From positions 151,298,352 to 151,362,351 of the forward strand of contig OZ038381.1 of the NCBI GenBank assembly GCA_964036045.1: a stretch of DNA of 64,000 nucleotides, read 5' to 3'. Shown here piece after piece: positions 21,058 to 32,415 of this stretch. The stretch is from Eutreptiella sp. 'Long Island Sound 2002' (taxonomy: Eukaryota; Euglenozoa; Euglenophyceae; Eutreptiales; Eutreptiaceae). Numbering within the stretch: position 1 is the first letter of the stretch; each line of letters starts with the position of its first letter. The notes beneath the pieces are model-generated. The model worked only from the letters and a program-made list of their open reading frames with translations, was not told where the DNA came from and ran no database searches. Made by a program: the position numbers and the translations under genes.

Positions 21058-21690
21058 CTATCGGGTCATCCTAGGCCCCGTGGTGCCTGCTGAAGGCCTG
21101 GCGATCCTGTTGAAGACACGGGCGCCACCGCAGTCTGACAAGGTCGAACATGCCCTCGGTGCAGCTATGCCAATCTTGGAGAAGGCCTCCGGCATGGTCA
21201 CAAATGTGTATTTGCCACCGAGAACGAAGGCCACGCACAGGTGGCTGAGTATCCTCCGGAGCGCCTGTTCCAGGCCACGCATCAAGGCAGGGTGAAGATC
21301 GTCGCGCGCGACATGAACGCCGACGCGGCCGACGATTCACGAGCTGCACAACGCATGCAGAGACAACCGTTACTAAGGTAGCTTTACCAACCTCTACCAA
21401 CCCGGCGAGGACACCAACATCGTCGCCAACAGGGTGGGAGTGTCCGGGAGGGAGTTGGATGGGGTCATTGCGAGCGCGCAAGCACCAATGCACGCTTGCG
21501 AAAAGTTCCTACTACCAGGCATGAGCACCCATCCAACAGTGGCATGCGACCTCAACGTACGCTTCGAGTACCTATCAAAGGCCAACCCAACGGGCCTTCT
21601 ATTTCGCTTTCGGAGGGTTGACCCATCGCAATCGGCCTTAGTTGCCGCCATGGCTAGCCTAGCATTGCCTTCCGCCCGATGGCACATTTG
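21058..21690 (+). pseudogene. Endonuclease/exonuclease/phosphatase domain relic of a LINE
   Basis: Across three frames the plus strand shows the landmarks of this family in the right order: GLAILLKT, then VTNVYLPPRTKA (the N-x-Y-x-P strand), then ARDMNAD at about 21310 (normally G-D-x-N, catalytic Asp and Asn), then ELDGVIASAQAP (normally I-D-y-i-l), and STHPTVACDL (normally S-D-H-x-P-V) near 21535. Such domains nick target DNA for target-primed reverse transcription in non-LTR retrotransposons. Frameshifts near 21295 and 21400 and the lost Asp before His show it is dead. Free nucleases of the same fold are an alternative, but the decay and surroundings favour a retroelement. Confidence 0.55.
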
Positions 21691-21731
21691 ATTGTAGTGG
21701 GCATGCACCGTCCTCCTCCAGTGGGTTTTGT

Positions 21732-22446
21732 TTGGCCGCGGAAGCAGCCGCCAAGTTGTTTGAGGGCACCCCGCTGGCCGCTCGGGACCGCTTAACGGAC
21801 CGGCAAGCCGCGGCCTGTCTCAGAGCAGTCCAACTGTGCAGGGGCAAACGGGACGGGGGTTACCTTAGTCACCGCCGCGGCGGTGAAGATCCGCAAAGCA
21901 AGATTTCAACAATTGTCCTCTCTTGGCCCCGACGGCGAGTACTTCGTAACTGAGCCGGACGCCTTCAAAGAGGATCTGTTGCATCAGGCGATGGAACCGC
22001 ATTGTGGCCAGTACATTGGCTCATATGCCGAGTGGCTCTAGCGTCTTGAAGATCAATACCGCCCACCCATGTCCAACCGCCCCGACATCACCACAGCCAC
22101 CCGCCTTGCCCACACACAGCGAGGTGAGTACGCCGTTGATCCCATGCAGCCGGCCACCCCAGGTTCCCCGGCAAGCTTTCAAGACATGCATTACAAAATC
22201 CGACACTCGAGGTGGGAAGCGGTAGCAGTTGGGGAGCTGGTGCAGTCACTAAAAAGTTGGCCGTCCGGCACTGCCATCGGGGTCATGATGGAGTTACCAC
22301 ATACCACCCACGCGGCGTTCCAGCATGCGTCCTCAATGCGGTTTGCACCTATGCCTCCTGAAACAGGAGCCGCAATGGCTGGTGCGCATGAGCCGGCCAA
22401 TCATGCTGGAGGAGCCGGTGAGGAGTCCCTTGCCGTTCCCCCCTAA
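21732..22446 (+). pseudogene. Probable continuation of the LINE ORF2 (linker before reverse transcriptase)
   Basis: After the endonuclease relic, protein-like pieces continue on the same strand: AAEAAAKLFEGTPLAARDRL (21732 on), then about 21891-22040 in one frame (KIRKARFQQLSSLGPDGEYF ... GSYAEWL), then a frame to 22446 containing VGELVQSLKSWPSGTAIGV. The middle piece resembles the conserved linker seen between endonuclease and reverse transcriptase in LINEs, and the last could be the start of a reverse-transcriptase domain. No catalytic motif of reverse transcriptase is visible, so the element is truncated or too decayed. Confidence 0.35.
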
Positions 22447-22552
22447 CCCCCCTTAAAGAACAAGATTTTTGCAGTGGCCGCGGACCACCTTTTGTCGCTG
22501 GACAATCGGCTCCCTTCGCTCAATGCGGGTGCTAGCCCCCCCACCCCCATTA

Positions 22553-22620
22553 GATACCAAGACCCTTGCGGAGGCCACATGCCACCTTGTGTGTGCACCG
22601 CGTTGCATAGCCCCTAGCTC
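22553..22620. repeat. GC-rich dispersed 68-bp repeat, copy 2
   Basis: It matches 16011-16078 from 'CAAGACCC(T/C)TGCGG' to 'GTTGCATA(G/A)', 'CCCTAGCT', with about three quarters of positions shared. Confidence 0.55.
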
Positions 22621-22924
22621 CCTAGGCGCATACCGCTTGCACTCCTCCACGGTCCTCATTGGCAGGCCGGGACAGCCCTGCTGCGCCCAGGGCCCGGCAC
22701 CTATACGGCGGGGCCACCGCCAACAACGCACACAGGTAGTCACCTCGACGCTGTTGGGCCCGAACCCCTTGGAGGGGCATCACGGGTGCCTGTGGCGCGC
22801 ACCAGGGTGGAGCTGCCGGGCACCACGGTAGACAAGGTTGCTAGCGCCGCAGCCAGCCCCCGTGGCACCGTGCCTTCTGGCGCCGACGGCTAGAATCGAT
22901 CTCCAACCCGAATGTGCACATGCT

Positions 22925-23980
22925 CTAGCGGGGCGTACAGCCGTGCCAGGCTCCAGCGGTGCACAACGGTGCCTCCCAAGCAGGTGCCCGTCCACCTCCA
23001 ATCACGATGAGCACAAAACAGAGCCGCCTGTCTGAGCCCAAAGTGAACTTGGGAGCCACCAGATTGTCACGCCCAAGCCTGGGGGCTCCACAAGCGCTAT
23101 GACAGCGCGGTTGTCTGAGTGCGGTGTTGGGCACGTGGCATGTTGCCACGACAGACCATGTGCCCCTCCGCTCACACGATAATTGGACGTAGACCACAAT
23201 AGATCCAGATCCGAGGCTCTTGATTGGGCATACGTGGCCAAGGCCTCCAGGTAGACGCTGGCCAGGCGGTCGCGGCGAGCAGTCAACAGCCGTCGTGGCG
23301 CCTTTTGCACATGTTACCATGAGCTGCCCCGACCATGTGACGTACACCGTGTGGGGATGCGCTGGAGGCTGCGTCACCGTCACCTCATGGTCGGCGCACA
23401 GGACCAGGTGCAGGGTGTCACCACTGCAAAGCTCTAGGTGCACCCACACTGCGGTCATCCACTTGGGCTCTGCTCCAATGGGCGGCTCTGCTCCAATGGG
23501 CGCTACCGCGAGTACCAGCACGCGAAAGCTAGCCTGCACGGCCAAGGCCACTTTGCTACGCGCCGCCAGTAGGTGTGGCCCCCAACCAACACACGGCAGC
23601 ATGGGCAGTTGAAGGAATTGACAGGGGCTGTCGTCATCGTCAGGGCTGCCTAAAGCCACATGGCAACGTTAAGAGCGTCCTTGGAGAGACGGGGCTTCTG
23701 ATGTATTCCGCTCCCACCACGTCCCAGCCGCAGGGATGGCGCAAGAGGGCATCTAGGTGCGGCATCGCTGGAGCCACATTGGCTGCTCACATTGGCGTTC
23801 CATGGCAACGGAGTGACGCAAATGCGGCACGCCATCTATCCTGAGCACCGGCACACCTCCGATGCTCGCTAGGAATGGCATTGGGCCGTCTTCCGCTTCC
23901 GGTATTTGCGCCTTTGCCACACTATGCGCCATGCGATGAACGCTGGCTAGCCCTGGCGCAGTGCGCGAGGCCTCACCCAC
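22925..23980 (-). pseudogene. Minus-strand coding relic, unknown
   Basis: On the minus strand 23980-23753 reads SVAKAQIPEAEDGPMPFLAS and VLRIDGVPHLRHSVAME. 23659-22925 is open for 244 codons with a strand-rich central part (AVWVHLELCSGDTLHLVLCA). Another phase, 23310-23002, holds VYLEALATYAQSRASDLDLL, which looks like the true continuation after a frameshift near 23260. The duplicated I-G-A-E-P near residue 55 reflects a 15-bp tandem repeat at about 23474-23503. No family is recognised. It may be another element relic in this GC-rich segment. Confidence 0.35.
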
Positions 23981-23999
23981 CTTGCATAACCACTAGCTT

Positions 24000-25290
24000 C
24001 CCCCCCTCAGCCGCCATATCCCCCCGCCCCCCTGTACCCTCCCCCCTGCATGTCCCCGTACCCTCACCCTGTACCCCCACTCCAGGCCGGAAACCGCCGC
24101 CCGCCCCAAGCGGGAATCATTGGCGCCCCAAAGCAGGCCCTGGTGTGACCGTGCCGCCAAGGAGGCGGGGCTGTCCCGTGGGCCCTAAACCTGCCCCCGT
24201 GGCGATATGGGACCCCGGTGACCAACAAAGGAGGTTGACCAGCAACCGCCGGCCCACCAGACCATGCAATCGCACGAGACGGAGCAAGGCAAAATTGCGA
24301 ACCATGCTCAATGCCTGTGCACGGACGGACAAGGGCAGCCTGGCGGAGCACGCGCAGTGAGCGACGGGGGGAGCATGGCCGAGCTGGGGTGGGGGGGGAT
24401 GACGGTCAGAGGTGTGACACAAGAGGTGGGCCATGGGGTGGGGGCCCCGGCCGCGGGATGAGTGACCCACTGGGCGGCTGGGCCGCAGAGGGGAGAGCCG
24501 GACGGCAGCAGAGCATCCCATCATCCGGGGACGGGCGACACAACGGGAGAGCGCCGTGCTATAGGACCGGTCGGCCGTGGCGTGGGAGCGCACCAAGGTG
24601 GGGAATAGCCACCCCGGGGCACTATTCGGGCAAGGCGCGGTGCAACTGTGAACCCGTGCCTTCCGCCAAGGGAGGGCCCAGGGTGGCCCCAGCAGTTGGC
24701 AACGGAGGGGGCGGCCCGGGGCGGCCAGAGGACGCCCCTCGCAACCCGAGGGGCAGGGCTTTGCGCGACCCGGGGCAGCCGCCACTGGTGAGCCGCAAGG
24801 CGAGGCCAACCAGACAGGTACGTGCATCATATGGCATGGCCGGCCGATATGCAGAGTTGTCGTGGACGCCATCGTGCAACACCCCAGGCGTCCTGTGTGG
24901 GGGGGAGCCTTGGCTTGGGGTGGGGGTTTCGGAGTGGTGGTGGACGCCGCCCCCTCCTCCTCGTCGCTTACCCCACCCCCTCCCATGGCCCCCCACAACT
25001 CTTCATCCCCCCCCCCCCCCCGGCGCATAACCCACCTCCTGCATGCAGGCCCACCCATCAGGCCGGAAATGACGCGCCGAGATCCACGAGTCGGAGACCA
25101 CTCGAGCGGTCTCCCACTCACGGAGACGACGGAGGATGGCAAGGCCCAAGGGTGGATCTCGGGCTACGATTCGATGAAGGGCACCTAGGGGTACTTCCTA
25201 GGCGCCCTCCGCATCTCTCCAAGCCACATGGATGGGCCTGGCGTGTGTGGCGTTCACCAAAACGTCCACTACCTAAAAACACACAAACAA
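24000..25290. other. GC-rich stretch without a supportable gene
   Basis: A minus-strand frame (25142-24117, 341 codons) and plus-strand frames of similar length are all open, which is expected at this base composition. Only the last third of the minus frame (VRNFALLRLVRLHGLVGRRL) looks at all like protein. C homopolymers occur at 24001-24010 and 25007-25020. Confidence 0.3.
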
Positions 25291-25305
25291 ATACTGGCAG
25301 GGTTA

Positions 25306-25430
25306 ATTTTTGCAGCGACCGTATTAATTTTTGAGAATTAATATCAACCGTTTACTTTTAATATTTGCAGTTGGCGCAAAAACTAAGTATTGATCTCGAG
25401 AAATTAACGTCAGCGACTCAAAAATTAATC
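25306..25430. repeat. AT-rich island with 12-bp inverted repeat
   Basis: TTAATTTTTGAG (about 25324-25335) and CTCAAAAATTAA (about 25416-25427) face each other across 80 bp, inside a short AT-rich patch that contrasts sharply with the GC-rich DNA on the left. It abuts the 3' end of the minus-strand frame at 25425 and may be an element terminus. Confidence 0.4.
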
Positions 25431-25859
25431 TACAAGTAGGTGCCATACCTCGAAGGTGCCATTGGTGCCTTGCGCCTGCATTGCCCCCATGGCATCTCGA
25501 AAGAGGGATGCCGCACGGGGGGCCTCAACGGGGTCGCCCGGGCTGGCTGCCTCGGGCACTGCGGCCTCCTGTTTGGCCGCGTTGCCGGCCTTCGCAACCG
25601 CCGTACCACCCCGGGTGTTCGGCAGCACCCCCTCATAGGAGGACTGGGGGGAGCGGAGGTTTAGCAGTCTGGCGTGACCAAGTAGCTGCGGCTTCTGCCC
25701 CGGGGGCCCCTTATCTAGGGGTTTTGAGCCTAGTTTGTGATACTCTTGAGTTAAAACTACTGCACCAAGTTGTTCCATCAAACCGTGCATGCTTGCGTGC
25801 CAAATCGTGCAAGACGAGGCGCTATACAAATGCCATTTGTTGCTCTTTGAAGATCCCAC
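25425..25859 (-). CDS. 144-codon frame in dispersed repeat copy B
   Basis: The minus-strand frame reads MGSSKSNKWHLYSASSCTIW, passes PLDKGPPGQKPQLLGHARLL and ends FEVWHLLVD before TAA. The part to about 25653 lies in the repeat shared with copy A (13659-15125). There the equivalent frame has two TAG codons for the Gln codons in K-G-P-P-G-Q and K-P-Q. The C-terminal 75 residues are Ala/Pro-rich with a predicted helical end. It could be the 3' part of an element gene. Upstream (26242-25860) another minus frame, with KRDFSNMFTRKGMALTHL, is also conserved in copy A, so a frameshift may separate two parts of one protein. Confidence 0.4.
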   Translation of the reverse strand: MGSSKSNKWHLYSASSCTIWHASMHGLMEQLGAVVLTQEYHKLGSKPLDKGPPGQKPQLLGHARLLNLRSPQSSYEGVLPNTRGGTAVAKAGNAAKQEAAVPEAASPGDPVEAPRAASLFRDAMGAMQAQGTNGTFEVWHLLVD

Positions 25860-26008
25860 CTTCGAAGCTCACCCCCGGCGTGTGGTACCCAAGGGTTATC
25901 TCTCCTTAGGGGGCATTTTGGGAGGTGTGTCAAAGCCATCCCCTTACGGGTAAACATGTTGGAAAAGTCGCGCTTGGTGTGCGCGTGGTGCATATACTCC
26001 CCTTGACA
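25653..26008 (-). repeat. Dispersed repeat, copy B (uninterrupted)
   Basis: This is the empty-site version of the sequence at 13659-13740 plus 14850-15125. It is continuous through 'GAGCCTAGTTTGTGATACTC', where copy A carries the 1109-bp transposon and a duplicated GTCCGTG. Confidence 0.75.
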
Positions 26009-26091
26009 CCCAGAATCGTAGACTTGCTTGGGCAGGGCCAGGATTGTGGACCACGCTGGCCCGAACACGACGGCCTTTCCTTGGCGCCAGT

Positions 26092-26206
26092 GCTTGCACC
26101 AGCCGAGCTGGCACCAGCCGAGCTGGCACCAGTGCGGCACCGTAGCACCATAGCCACTTTTGATTTTGTCCCCGCTTTGGGGACCCCCGAGACGGCAGGG
26201 GTGTAA
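26092..26206. repeat. 15-bp triplication and isolated piece of the 85-bp unit
   Basis: GCACCAGCCGAGCTG is repeated in tandem at about 26095-26136. From 26150, TAGCCACTTTTGATTTTGTC, CCCGCTTTGG and GAGACGGCAGGGGTG follow the order of the 85-bp satellite unit at 8625-9746, with the GCCCACTTGTGGGC hairpin missing. It is a single copy in the same orientation as the array. Confidence 0.6.
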
Positions 26207-26286
26207 GCACAACCACTCATTGCTCTTCGTACTTTGTGACACTCATCGGGACAGCTTCTTGTTGGGGCAACCGCTGGCACCAAACA

Positions 26287-26390
26287 AATCAAAATGCCTA
26301 TGTCATAGGGGTTGGCACCTTATGACCAAACATTGAAGCGTGAAACGAATCAAAATGCCAACGTCATAGGAGTGGGCACCCTATGATGAA
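26287..26390. repeat. 61-bp direct repeat
   Basis: AATCAAAATGCC at 26287 and 26348 is followed by (C/A)TATGTCATAGG-like words and 'GGCACC(T/C)TATGA'. Two diverged copies are present. Confidence 0.65.
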
Positions 26391-26548
26391 GGGGATAAGG
26401 CAAGAAAGTGTGATGGTGGGACCCACGTTGTGCTATGGTGGGGGGATTGGATAGACGTTGTGCGGCACATTGCTCATCTAGAGTGCACAGAAGGATTTTC
26501 GGGAAAACAATTTTGCAATAGTGTGTGTGGTGTCAATTCATCAACCTC

Positions 26549-27614
26549 TCAATGAATCCAAACATCAAAAAAATAGGTACTCTTTGTTCTTTTGGGTGTG
26601 CACGTTCTTTTGGATGTGCACAAAACAAGTGCAATGAGACACACCCATACACACTTACATCGCGCGGCTGAGGGCTCACGTACAGTCATACATATTGCCT
26701 TATTCAAGGGGTACGGGAAGGTGTAGCATTGGGGCTCTGCTGAATCTGACTGAGGGGATACAGTAGAAGGGTGGGATTCCCTACCACACTTTGCACGTTG
26801 AGCCAGAGCCGTCTCTCCTCTTACCCTGCGGCGTGCAGTAAGCGCTCCCATACAGCACCACGGCATGGAAACATCACTTCGAATGGTGTCGTGAACGTGG
26901 ATGTCCAAGTCAAGCTTCGTGCTCTGCCGCAGCTCGGCTTCCAAACGTGGACGCCTGGTTCCCATGCGGTGAAGTCCTTGTGAAGACGCCCGCTCCACAC
27001 CAACCAGCATGCCCAAACAGACTGTCCTGGAGCCGGGCCGCTGGATCACAATCTCGGGCCGATGCATCCAGATGATCAAACTGTTGAACAGTTGGTTCAC
27101 ATGGCCTTCAAGCCTCTAGGCCGTGTTTGCAGAGGTCGCGGCGGTCGAAAGTACTTTTGTCTGCAGTACTTTGGCACATGTGGTGGCCATGGTTGTTGGG
27201 TGATATGATGGAGGAGGCCGCTGTCCATCATAGTTCATGGTGTTTGCGAAGATGCAAGGGCTAGCGGCGTATCGAGGTCCCGCAGTAGACGTCCGCAACT
27301 AGGATGTCTCAGGCCTCCCAAGTTCCAAATGTATTTCAGGTAGCGTCTGGTGAATGTGTGATCTGTGTTTATCAAGGTTGTTTACGATGGAAGCAGTCAC
27401 AAGCTGTTCTTGTGCGGCATTGTGTAGGGTAATGCTTGGACACAGCATCTTGGGCTGCTTGAGGAGGATCAAGCCAACGCTGAGCGGCTTCTGCAATACC
27501 ACCACAGCATGCTGGGCGGATTGACGTGTCGGTATGCCCTGCACCTGGCCAAGTTTTTCCTGCTTCTTCTTTGGGGTGCTCTTTGAAGAAGTTCTGTGCC
27601 TCCGAGTCGATCAA
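26549..27614 (-). pseudogene. Coding relic, strand not settled
   Basis: One minus-strand frame runs from 27544 to 26549 (about 330 codons), interrupted only by TAG codons at 27299-27301 and 27116-27118. It includes QEQLVTASIVNNLDKHRSHI and VNQLFNSLIIWMHRPEIVIQ. The plus strand also has protein-like pieces here, notably 27448-27640 (LLEEDQANAERLLQYHHSML) and FQVASGECVICVYQGCLRW. Either strand could be the true one. No family is recognised. From 27650 to 29340 I see homopolymer-rich DNA (long G, C and A/T runs) and no supportable gene. Confidence 0.3.
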
Positions 27615-29347
27615 TACTCAATTCTGCATGGGTAGCAAGGGATACAGGGTGTTATTGGCCGCAGGGGGGGGGGGTTGACGCCGACCCCCCCCCCCCCCCA
27701 GAGTGGCACAGAAGCGCCAGCTGTCAGCACTAAAAGCACAGGAAGGTTAATTTTTTCCCCCCTACGGGAGGGGGTAAAAACGCTTTTGCACCCCATGTGT
27801 CTATACTCAAAATACTCAGAATTTTATGAAGAAGTCAATCATGCATGAAATTCATGGGGAAAAAATTTGGACCCACCCCCTTCCCAACCTCTAGCCCCAG
27901 CCTGCCGACTGGGACCCCCATCTTAGGGGTGAAAAAGAAAATTTTTAAAAAAATTTTACCCCAACTACATACCTCAAAATAATCAGCGCGACGAGGCGGT
28001 CATTTTGAGCCATACATGTTGGGGTCTGGGAGCCCTGCCTTCCGTCCCCCCCCCCCCCCCTCCCTGAAAGTGGCAGGAAAGTGGAAGGGAGTCGGCATAT
28101 GGCCCGTTGCTATGCCCCGCCCCGCCCCCCGTGGTTGTTGCCAATGTTATTGCAAGGGGACAGGGGCATTTATCATCACCGCTGTCTGCAGCATAGTGGC
28201 AGGCCAGTGTGTCCCTTGTGGCATTTGCTGCACTCACTACTGTGTACGCCACTCCATGTTGCCTGGTCCCATGATTTCCCTATCCTCCGCTCCCTCCTCA
28301 AGCTAGCAGGCTCCAGACCTATGTGGTTCTGGGACCAACAGGGCTGAGCTTTCCAGGGAGGGGGGGGGTCCTATTGTCAAGCAGGGGTACTGCAGGCACC
28401 AGCAAAAAAACGGCGTATATCGTTCCTGAAGTCTATCAGACTGGTCGGTGGCCTGCCACGGTACACCAATCTGTCCTCTTTCTGTGACAGTACTTAACCG
28501 AGCACCCGGCACTGCAATTCAGTCTGGAATGTGTGCGGCTTTCTTCTTCAGTTGCAGGCCTTCCTCAACCAAAATCAACATTCCAAGCATGCAACAGTAA
28601 ACTGAGAGATGAAGGCGGACTGCCCGCCCCTTCATTCCATCACTGCTGCACATGCTCGCACATTTTCCACTCCACAGTCCCCCTACCCCAAGTACACACA
28701 CCTGTTTTGGGATCACCAGGCACCTGTTGATTCACCACCGCCATGGGACAGCCAACGTCCCAGCTGAACGATGTACCCTTTGCACCCACGCATCACCCAC
28801 CCCTTTGTCTGGGCTCTGCCACAACCCACACCAGTCCAAAGGAGTGCTTGCGGAGGTTTGCAAAAATTGAAGTAGGTTGGTGTGGTGTGGGTTTTCCAAC
28901 CCCTCCCCCATCTGCTGAGAGCTCCAGGGGCTGGCCTCTAGCAAGGGCCCTAGAAGTCTAATGTTAGCCTCCGGACTTGGCTGGAGGGCTCTGAGGATCA
29001 GCCTCATTTTTGGAGCTACATTGAAATGTTTGTTAAGTGTGCTGGATCCTCACAATTGTTCATATCTGTGCTCCATTCCTGGCTGGGGGGGTCCATCCCG
29101 GAGCAAGGGGTGGAGGGCAGGGACTGGATTGGCTCCTGCATACATGAACACACAAATATGTTGGCCTGTCTGCCCTGTGATGGGGAGGAATACTGGCACT
29201 GCGCAATCATGCGTCTCAAACCAAAATGCTTCTATGGCACCTAAGGGATAGATTTCATAAAGTAGGAAAATAGCATAGTGGCCCATGGACCCACCCCGCC
29301 CCACACCCGTTGGCAGAGAATTCTGTGTTTGCTCCTTCTGTCTTCAG

Positions 29348-29498
29348 CTGCACAGAGGAGGCTGATGAGGATGTGCCTCAGTACACTGCAGTGGCGCCCA
29401 TTCAAGAATTGTTTGACTCACTTCATAATTTGTCGCAGTCTGATCCTCACAAGGTCCGTTTCCAAGCCTGCGACACTCGCCTGTCCCGTCACCAGTGA
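29348..29498 (+). CDS. Probable terminal exon, unknown protein
   Basis: CTTCTGTCTTCAG (29335-29347) is a good 3' splice signal. The frame after it gives SCTEEADEDVPQYTAVAPIQ and ends KVRFQACDTRLSRHQ before TGA. The acidic start, the helical middle (ELFDSLHNLSQSD) and lack of low complexity make it one of the better host-gene exon candidates. The upstream exon could not be identified with confidence. From 29500 to 30240 only homopolymers and weak frames are present. Confidence 0.4.
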
Positions 29499-30248
29499 TG
29501 TATTAGAACGGCCGTACACCGAATGAGGAGGGGGGGGTGCCTCCCCTGGACTGCAACCCCCCCCCCCCCCCTTTACCCTCCCCCCCTCCTCCCCTTCCAA
29601 TGTTTGGGGCTGACAGCCAAAAATTTGCTTGGGCGCCTTTGGCGCCAAGAGAATTTAAGCTTATGTTTTGTAGCCACTTTTGGCGTTCTATAGCTTTTTT
29701 TTTCAGGCTGCCAAACCTAGGAGATCACAATGTGCGAGGAGCACTTTGTGCTCAATGCTGCATAAAAAAGATGAAATGACTGTAAAAGGAAGAACAAAAC
29801 ATGTTGCTCAAAAGCATGTAAGCATCATCGTATATTAGGAAAACACACAAAATAGGTGGATGTTGGTGGGGTTAGGGGTGTTGTCTGTGGCTCAGGTCTC
29901 ATTTTAGATGTGGAGGAGAGGGAAGAGGATCTGCAGGGAGGCACACCATGAGATTTTCACATACCCCCCCCCCCTTTCGGAATCTACTTTTTTACGCCAT
30001 TTCAAGGTTTGATTTCAAGACTGTACATAGTTGTGAGCTTACCGCCCTTGGAACCTTCCATATATTTCAACCATACGTTGCATTGTGAATTTGAACTCAG
30101 GGGGGGATTTGAACTCGGGGGGGGGGGGTTTGCGGTGTCACCGTTTTTTCTGCCCCCCCCCCCCCTTGGGGGGTAGGGCCCGGAAAAAAATCCCGCAAAA
30201 AAAGTTTCGCACCGCCCCCCCCCCCCCCCCAAACAACACCTTATTATT

Positions 30249-31231
30249 GTGCAGTATGGAATAGGCTATACACATGTTGTACGCCAATTCTGGTCCCCAC
30301 ACATTTCCCATGCTGCTGGTGCAAATTTGGTAATGCTACATACCCCAGCTGGCCCAAAGTTAAGCCACCACAAAGTGAGGGTGCTGGCCGCTAGGGCGCC
30401 CGAAGTTTTGGCTCGGGGTAAAATGGGTCAAAATGACCCTTCGATTGTTTTTTTGGGGGGGAACATTGTGGCATAGGTGAGCATTAGTGCTTCCTCCTGC
30501 GCATGCCATGTTGCTCCGTATTGTTCCCTTTTTGCGGGTTCTTTGTTTCTTTTTGTACAAACCTAGTGTGCAACCTTTCAAGTGGTTTTGTGCACAACCA
30601 ATCCCGTGCCCGAGCTTGGGCCCATTGAACATTGGTGGGGTGCAATGTAGTGGTGTTATGAGCCCTTATAGCATGTTGGACCTTCCTGTCTTGGGCACCA
30701 CTATTTCATACAGAACTGCTACACCACTCTTGACAACGGCATTGTCCTGAACCTGCCAATCATGGAGTACACACTGTGCTAGTTGATGGACCCCACGTGG
30801 TTCGGATGGCTCGTTCTGGCCGGTCAACGGGTGCCCCATGTCCGTTGTGGACCCCACGATGCCCATCTTACCACACGGCTGTTTCACTTTACACTATGAT
30901 ACCATGAACACGGCACAGCCTTGGTGCCAATATGTGGATCTTGCTGCTCAGCTGGGGAACGTTGCCACACTTCTTGCTTTGAGGGAGAGGCATCAAACTT
31001 CGAATGGTTTTCATAAACCTTCATGTGTTGCTCTATGTTGTATTGGAACACCCAATTGGCACATCCTGGACCACGCACTTGATGGGCTCGTGGTGTACAA
31101 CCGGTTTACACAATGATGCTATATTGTGCTTCACGAAGCATCCATGGGCACAAGATGTAGCAGTAGCTGAAATTGTGCTTTGGCGGTCTTCACCTTGTTC
31201 ATTACAACATGGCAACACCCATCAATGTTGA
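30249..31231 (+). pseudogene. Plus-strand coding relic, unknown
   Basis: Protein-like pieces on the plus strand are 30249-30476 (MQYGIGYTHVVRQFWSPHIS ... VLAARAPEVLARGKMGQ), about 30710-30890 (NCYTTLDNGIVLNLPIMEY and LMDPTWFGWLVLAGQRVPHV, with a TAG between) and 30890-31116 (PWCQYVDLAAQLGNVATLLA ... DGLVVYNRFTQ). The last 40 codons to 31231 (LCFTKHPWAQDVAVAEIVLW) are in another phase. The pieces follow each other without overlap, as expected from one gene broken by frameshifts and stops. No family is recognised. Confidence 0.35.
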
Positions 31232-31573
31232 TATAGAAACCACAAGGTGGTGGTTCACCAATGTGATATGCCATGTGTTGAAATATTTCCTTCACTTGTA
31301 CGCCTATGTGACACATCGTACACACACAAACAAAACCACTACAAAGGGGGGGGGGGGATTTTGGCTGGGGATATTTTCGGCGGGGAAAATTTCGGCAGGG
31401 GAAAATTTCGGTACCCCCAAATTTTGGTGCCTTGGGGACAGTTGCGGGAAATTTCCTCACACCCAAATTCTGGGGAACAATAGATGATGCCAAATCAACA
31501 AGGCTTGAGGTCGGCTCTCCATATTGAGGGGGGTACTAACTCGAAGAAAGGGTGCAAAAAGGGTCCAATTTCC

Positions 31574-32415
31574 TTACGCATCGTAAGCCTTGTTGTACTC
31601 CTGCACATTGTTGCGAGGCCGCGCTATTTGCGAAAAAGAGGCAGAGGAACCGCTAGGTAGTATGGGAACTTGCAACGTCGGTGGCGCAACTGGTTGCATT
31701 TGCATTACCTCTAGGGTGCTCAACATGTCATGCGCATCAGAGGGGGGGGCAATGATATGTGCTGATTGCAATGTGGGTGTAATGGCTACACAATCACGGG
31801 CAAACTTGCGACACATGTCTTGAACGGTACACCGATCAAGTGTGCCACGGCGACCGTGCCTGAAAAACATTTGGCCCTAAGTGTAAAAGTCCAAATGCAG
31901 CATGCTTGGGCGTCAACGGGTGAAGTGGTAGTCCGTGCCAAACCATCGGAAAGCAGCACAACATCGGCGAGGTCGGCGAGGTCCGCAACATCGGAAAACT
32001 TGGTATAGAGTGCTCCACCACATGGAGCCTAGGGGGACCCTTGCACATCAACGTAAAACCAATGGTCGTTCCTACTCCCCACGCCAGTCAAAAGCCCCTT
32101 GTACTCCAGCAAAAAGCAAATGCGGGAGGTCAGTGGGGGAGGGGCGGTTGCAGAGCGGAGCAAAGTTTCCTTGATCTTATCCCAAGGAATCACTTCCGTG
32201 TCTTCAAAGGAGGTGAAATTCAACAATTTGAGGACTTGGAATGCCATCCTAGTGCAACGAGCACGCAACCCTGCACCTCGTGTGATCCAAGTAGATTGTG
32301 CTGCAATAGTGACACAAATGGCCTCCAGGCTATGAGATAATGGACATGTACGCACGGGCAAGGAACGGCCGGCTAGAAGGATTGACGTCATGGGGTCCAC
32401 AGTAGACTGAGGCAC
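31574..32415 (-). pseudogene. Minus-strand coding relic, unknown
   Basis: The minus strand reads from 32415 (SLEAICVTIAAQSTWITRG ... MAFQVLKLLNFTSFEDTEVI) through GLLTGVGSRNDHWFYVDVQG to a TAG at 32029-32031. It continues in the same frame as ALYTKFSDVADLADLADVVL to about 31840, then in another phase as MFFRHGRRGTLDRCTVQDMC to a TAA at 31574. All three parts have strong protein character. One stop and one frameshift therefore break an otherwise continuous frame of about 280 codons. I do not recognise the protein. Confidence 0.45.

Noticed and set aside
24117-25142. 341-codon minus-strand ORF
   Set aside because: All frames are open in this GC-rich stretch, composition is Pro/Arg/Gly-biased and no domain is visible; only a short part looks like protein.
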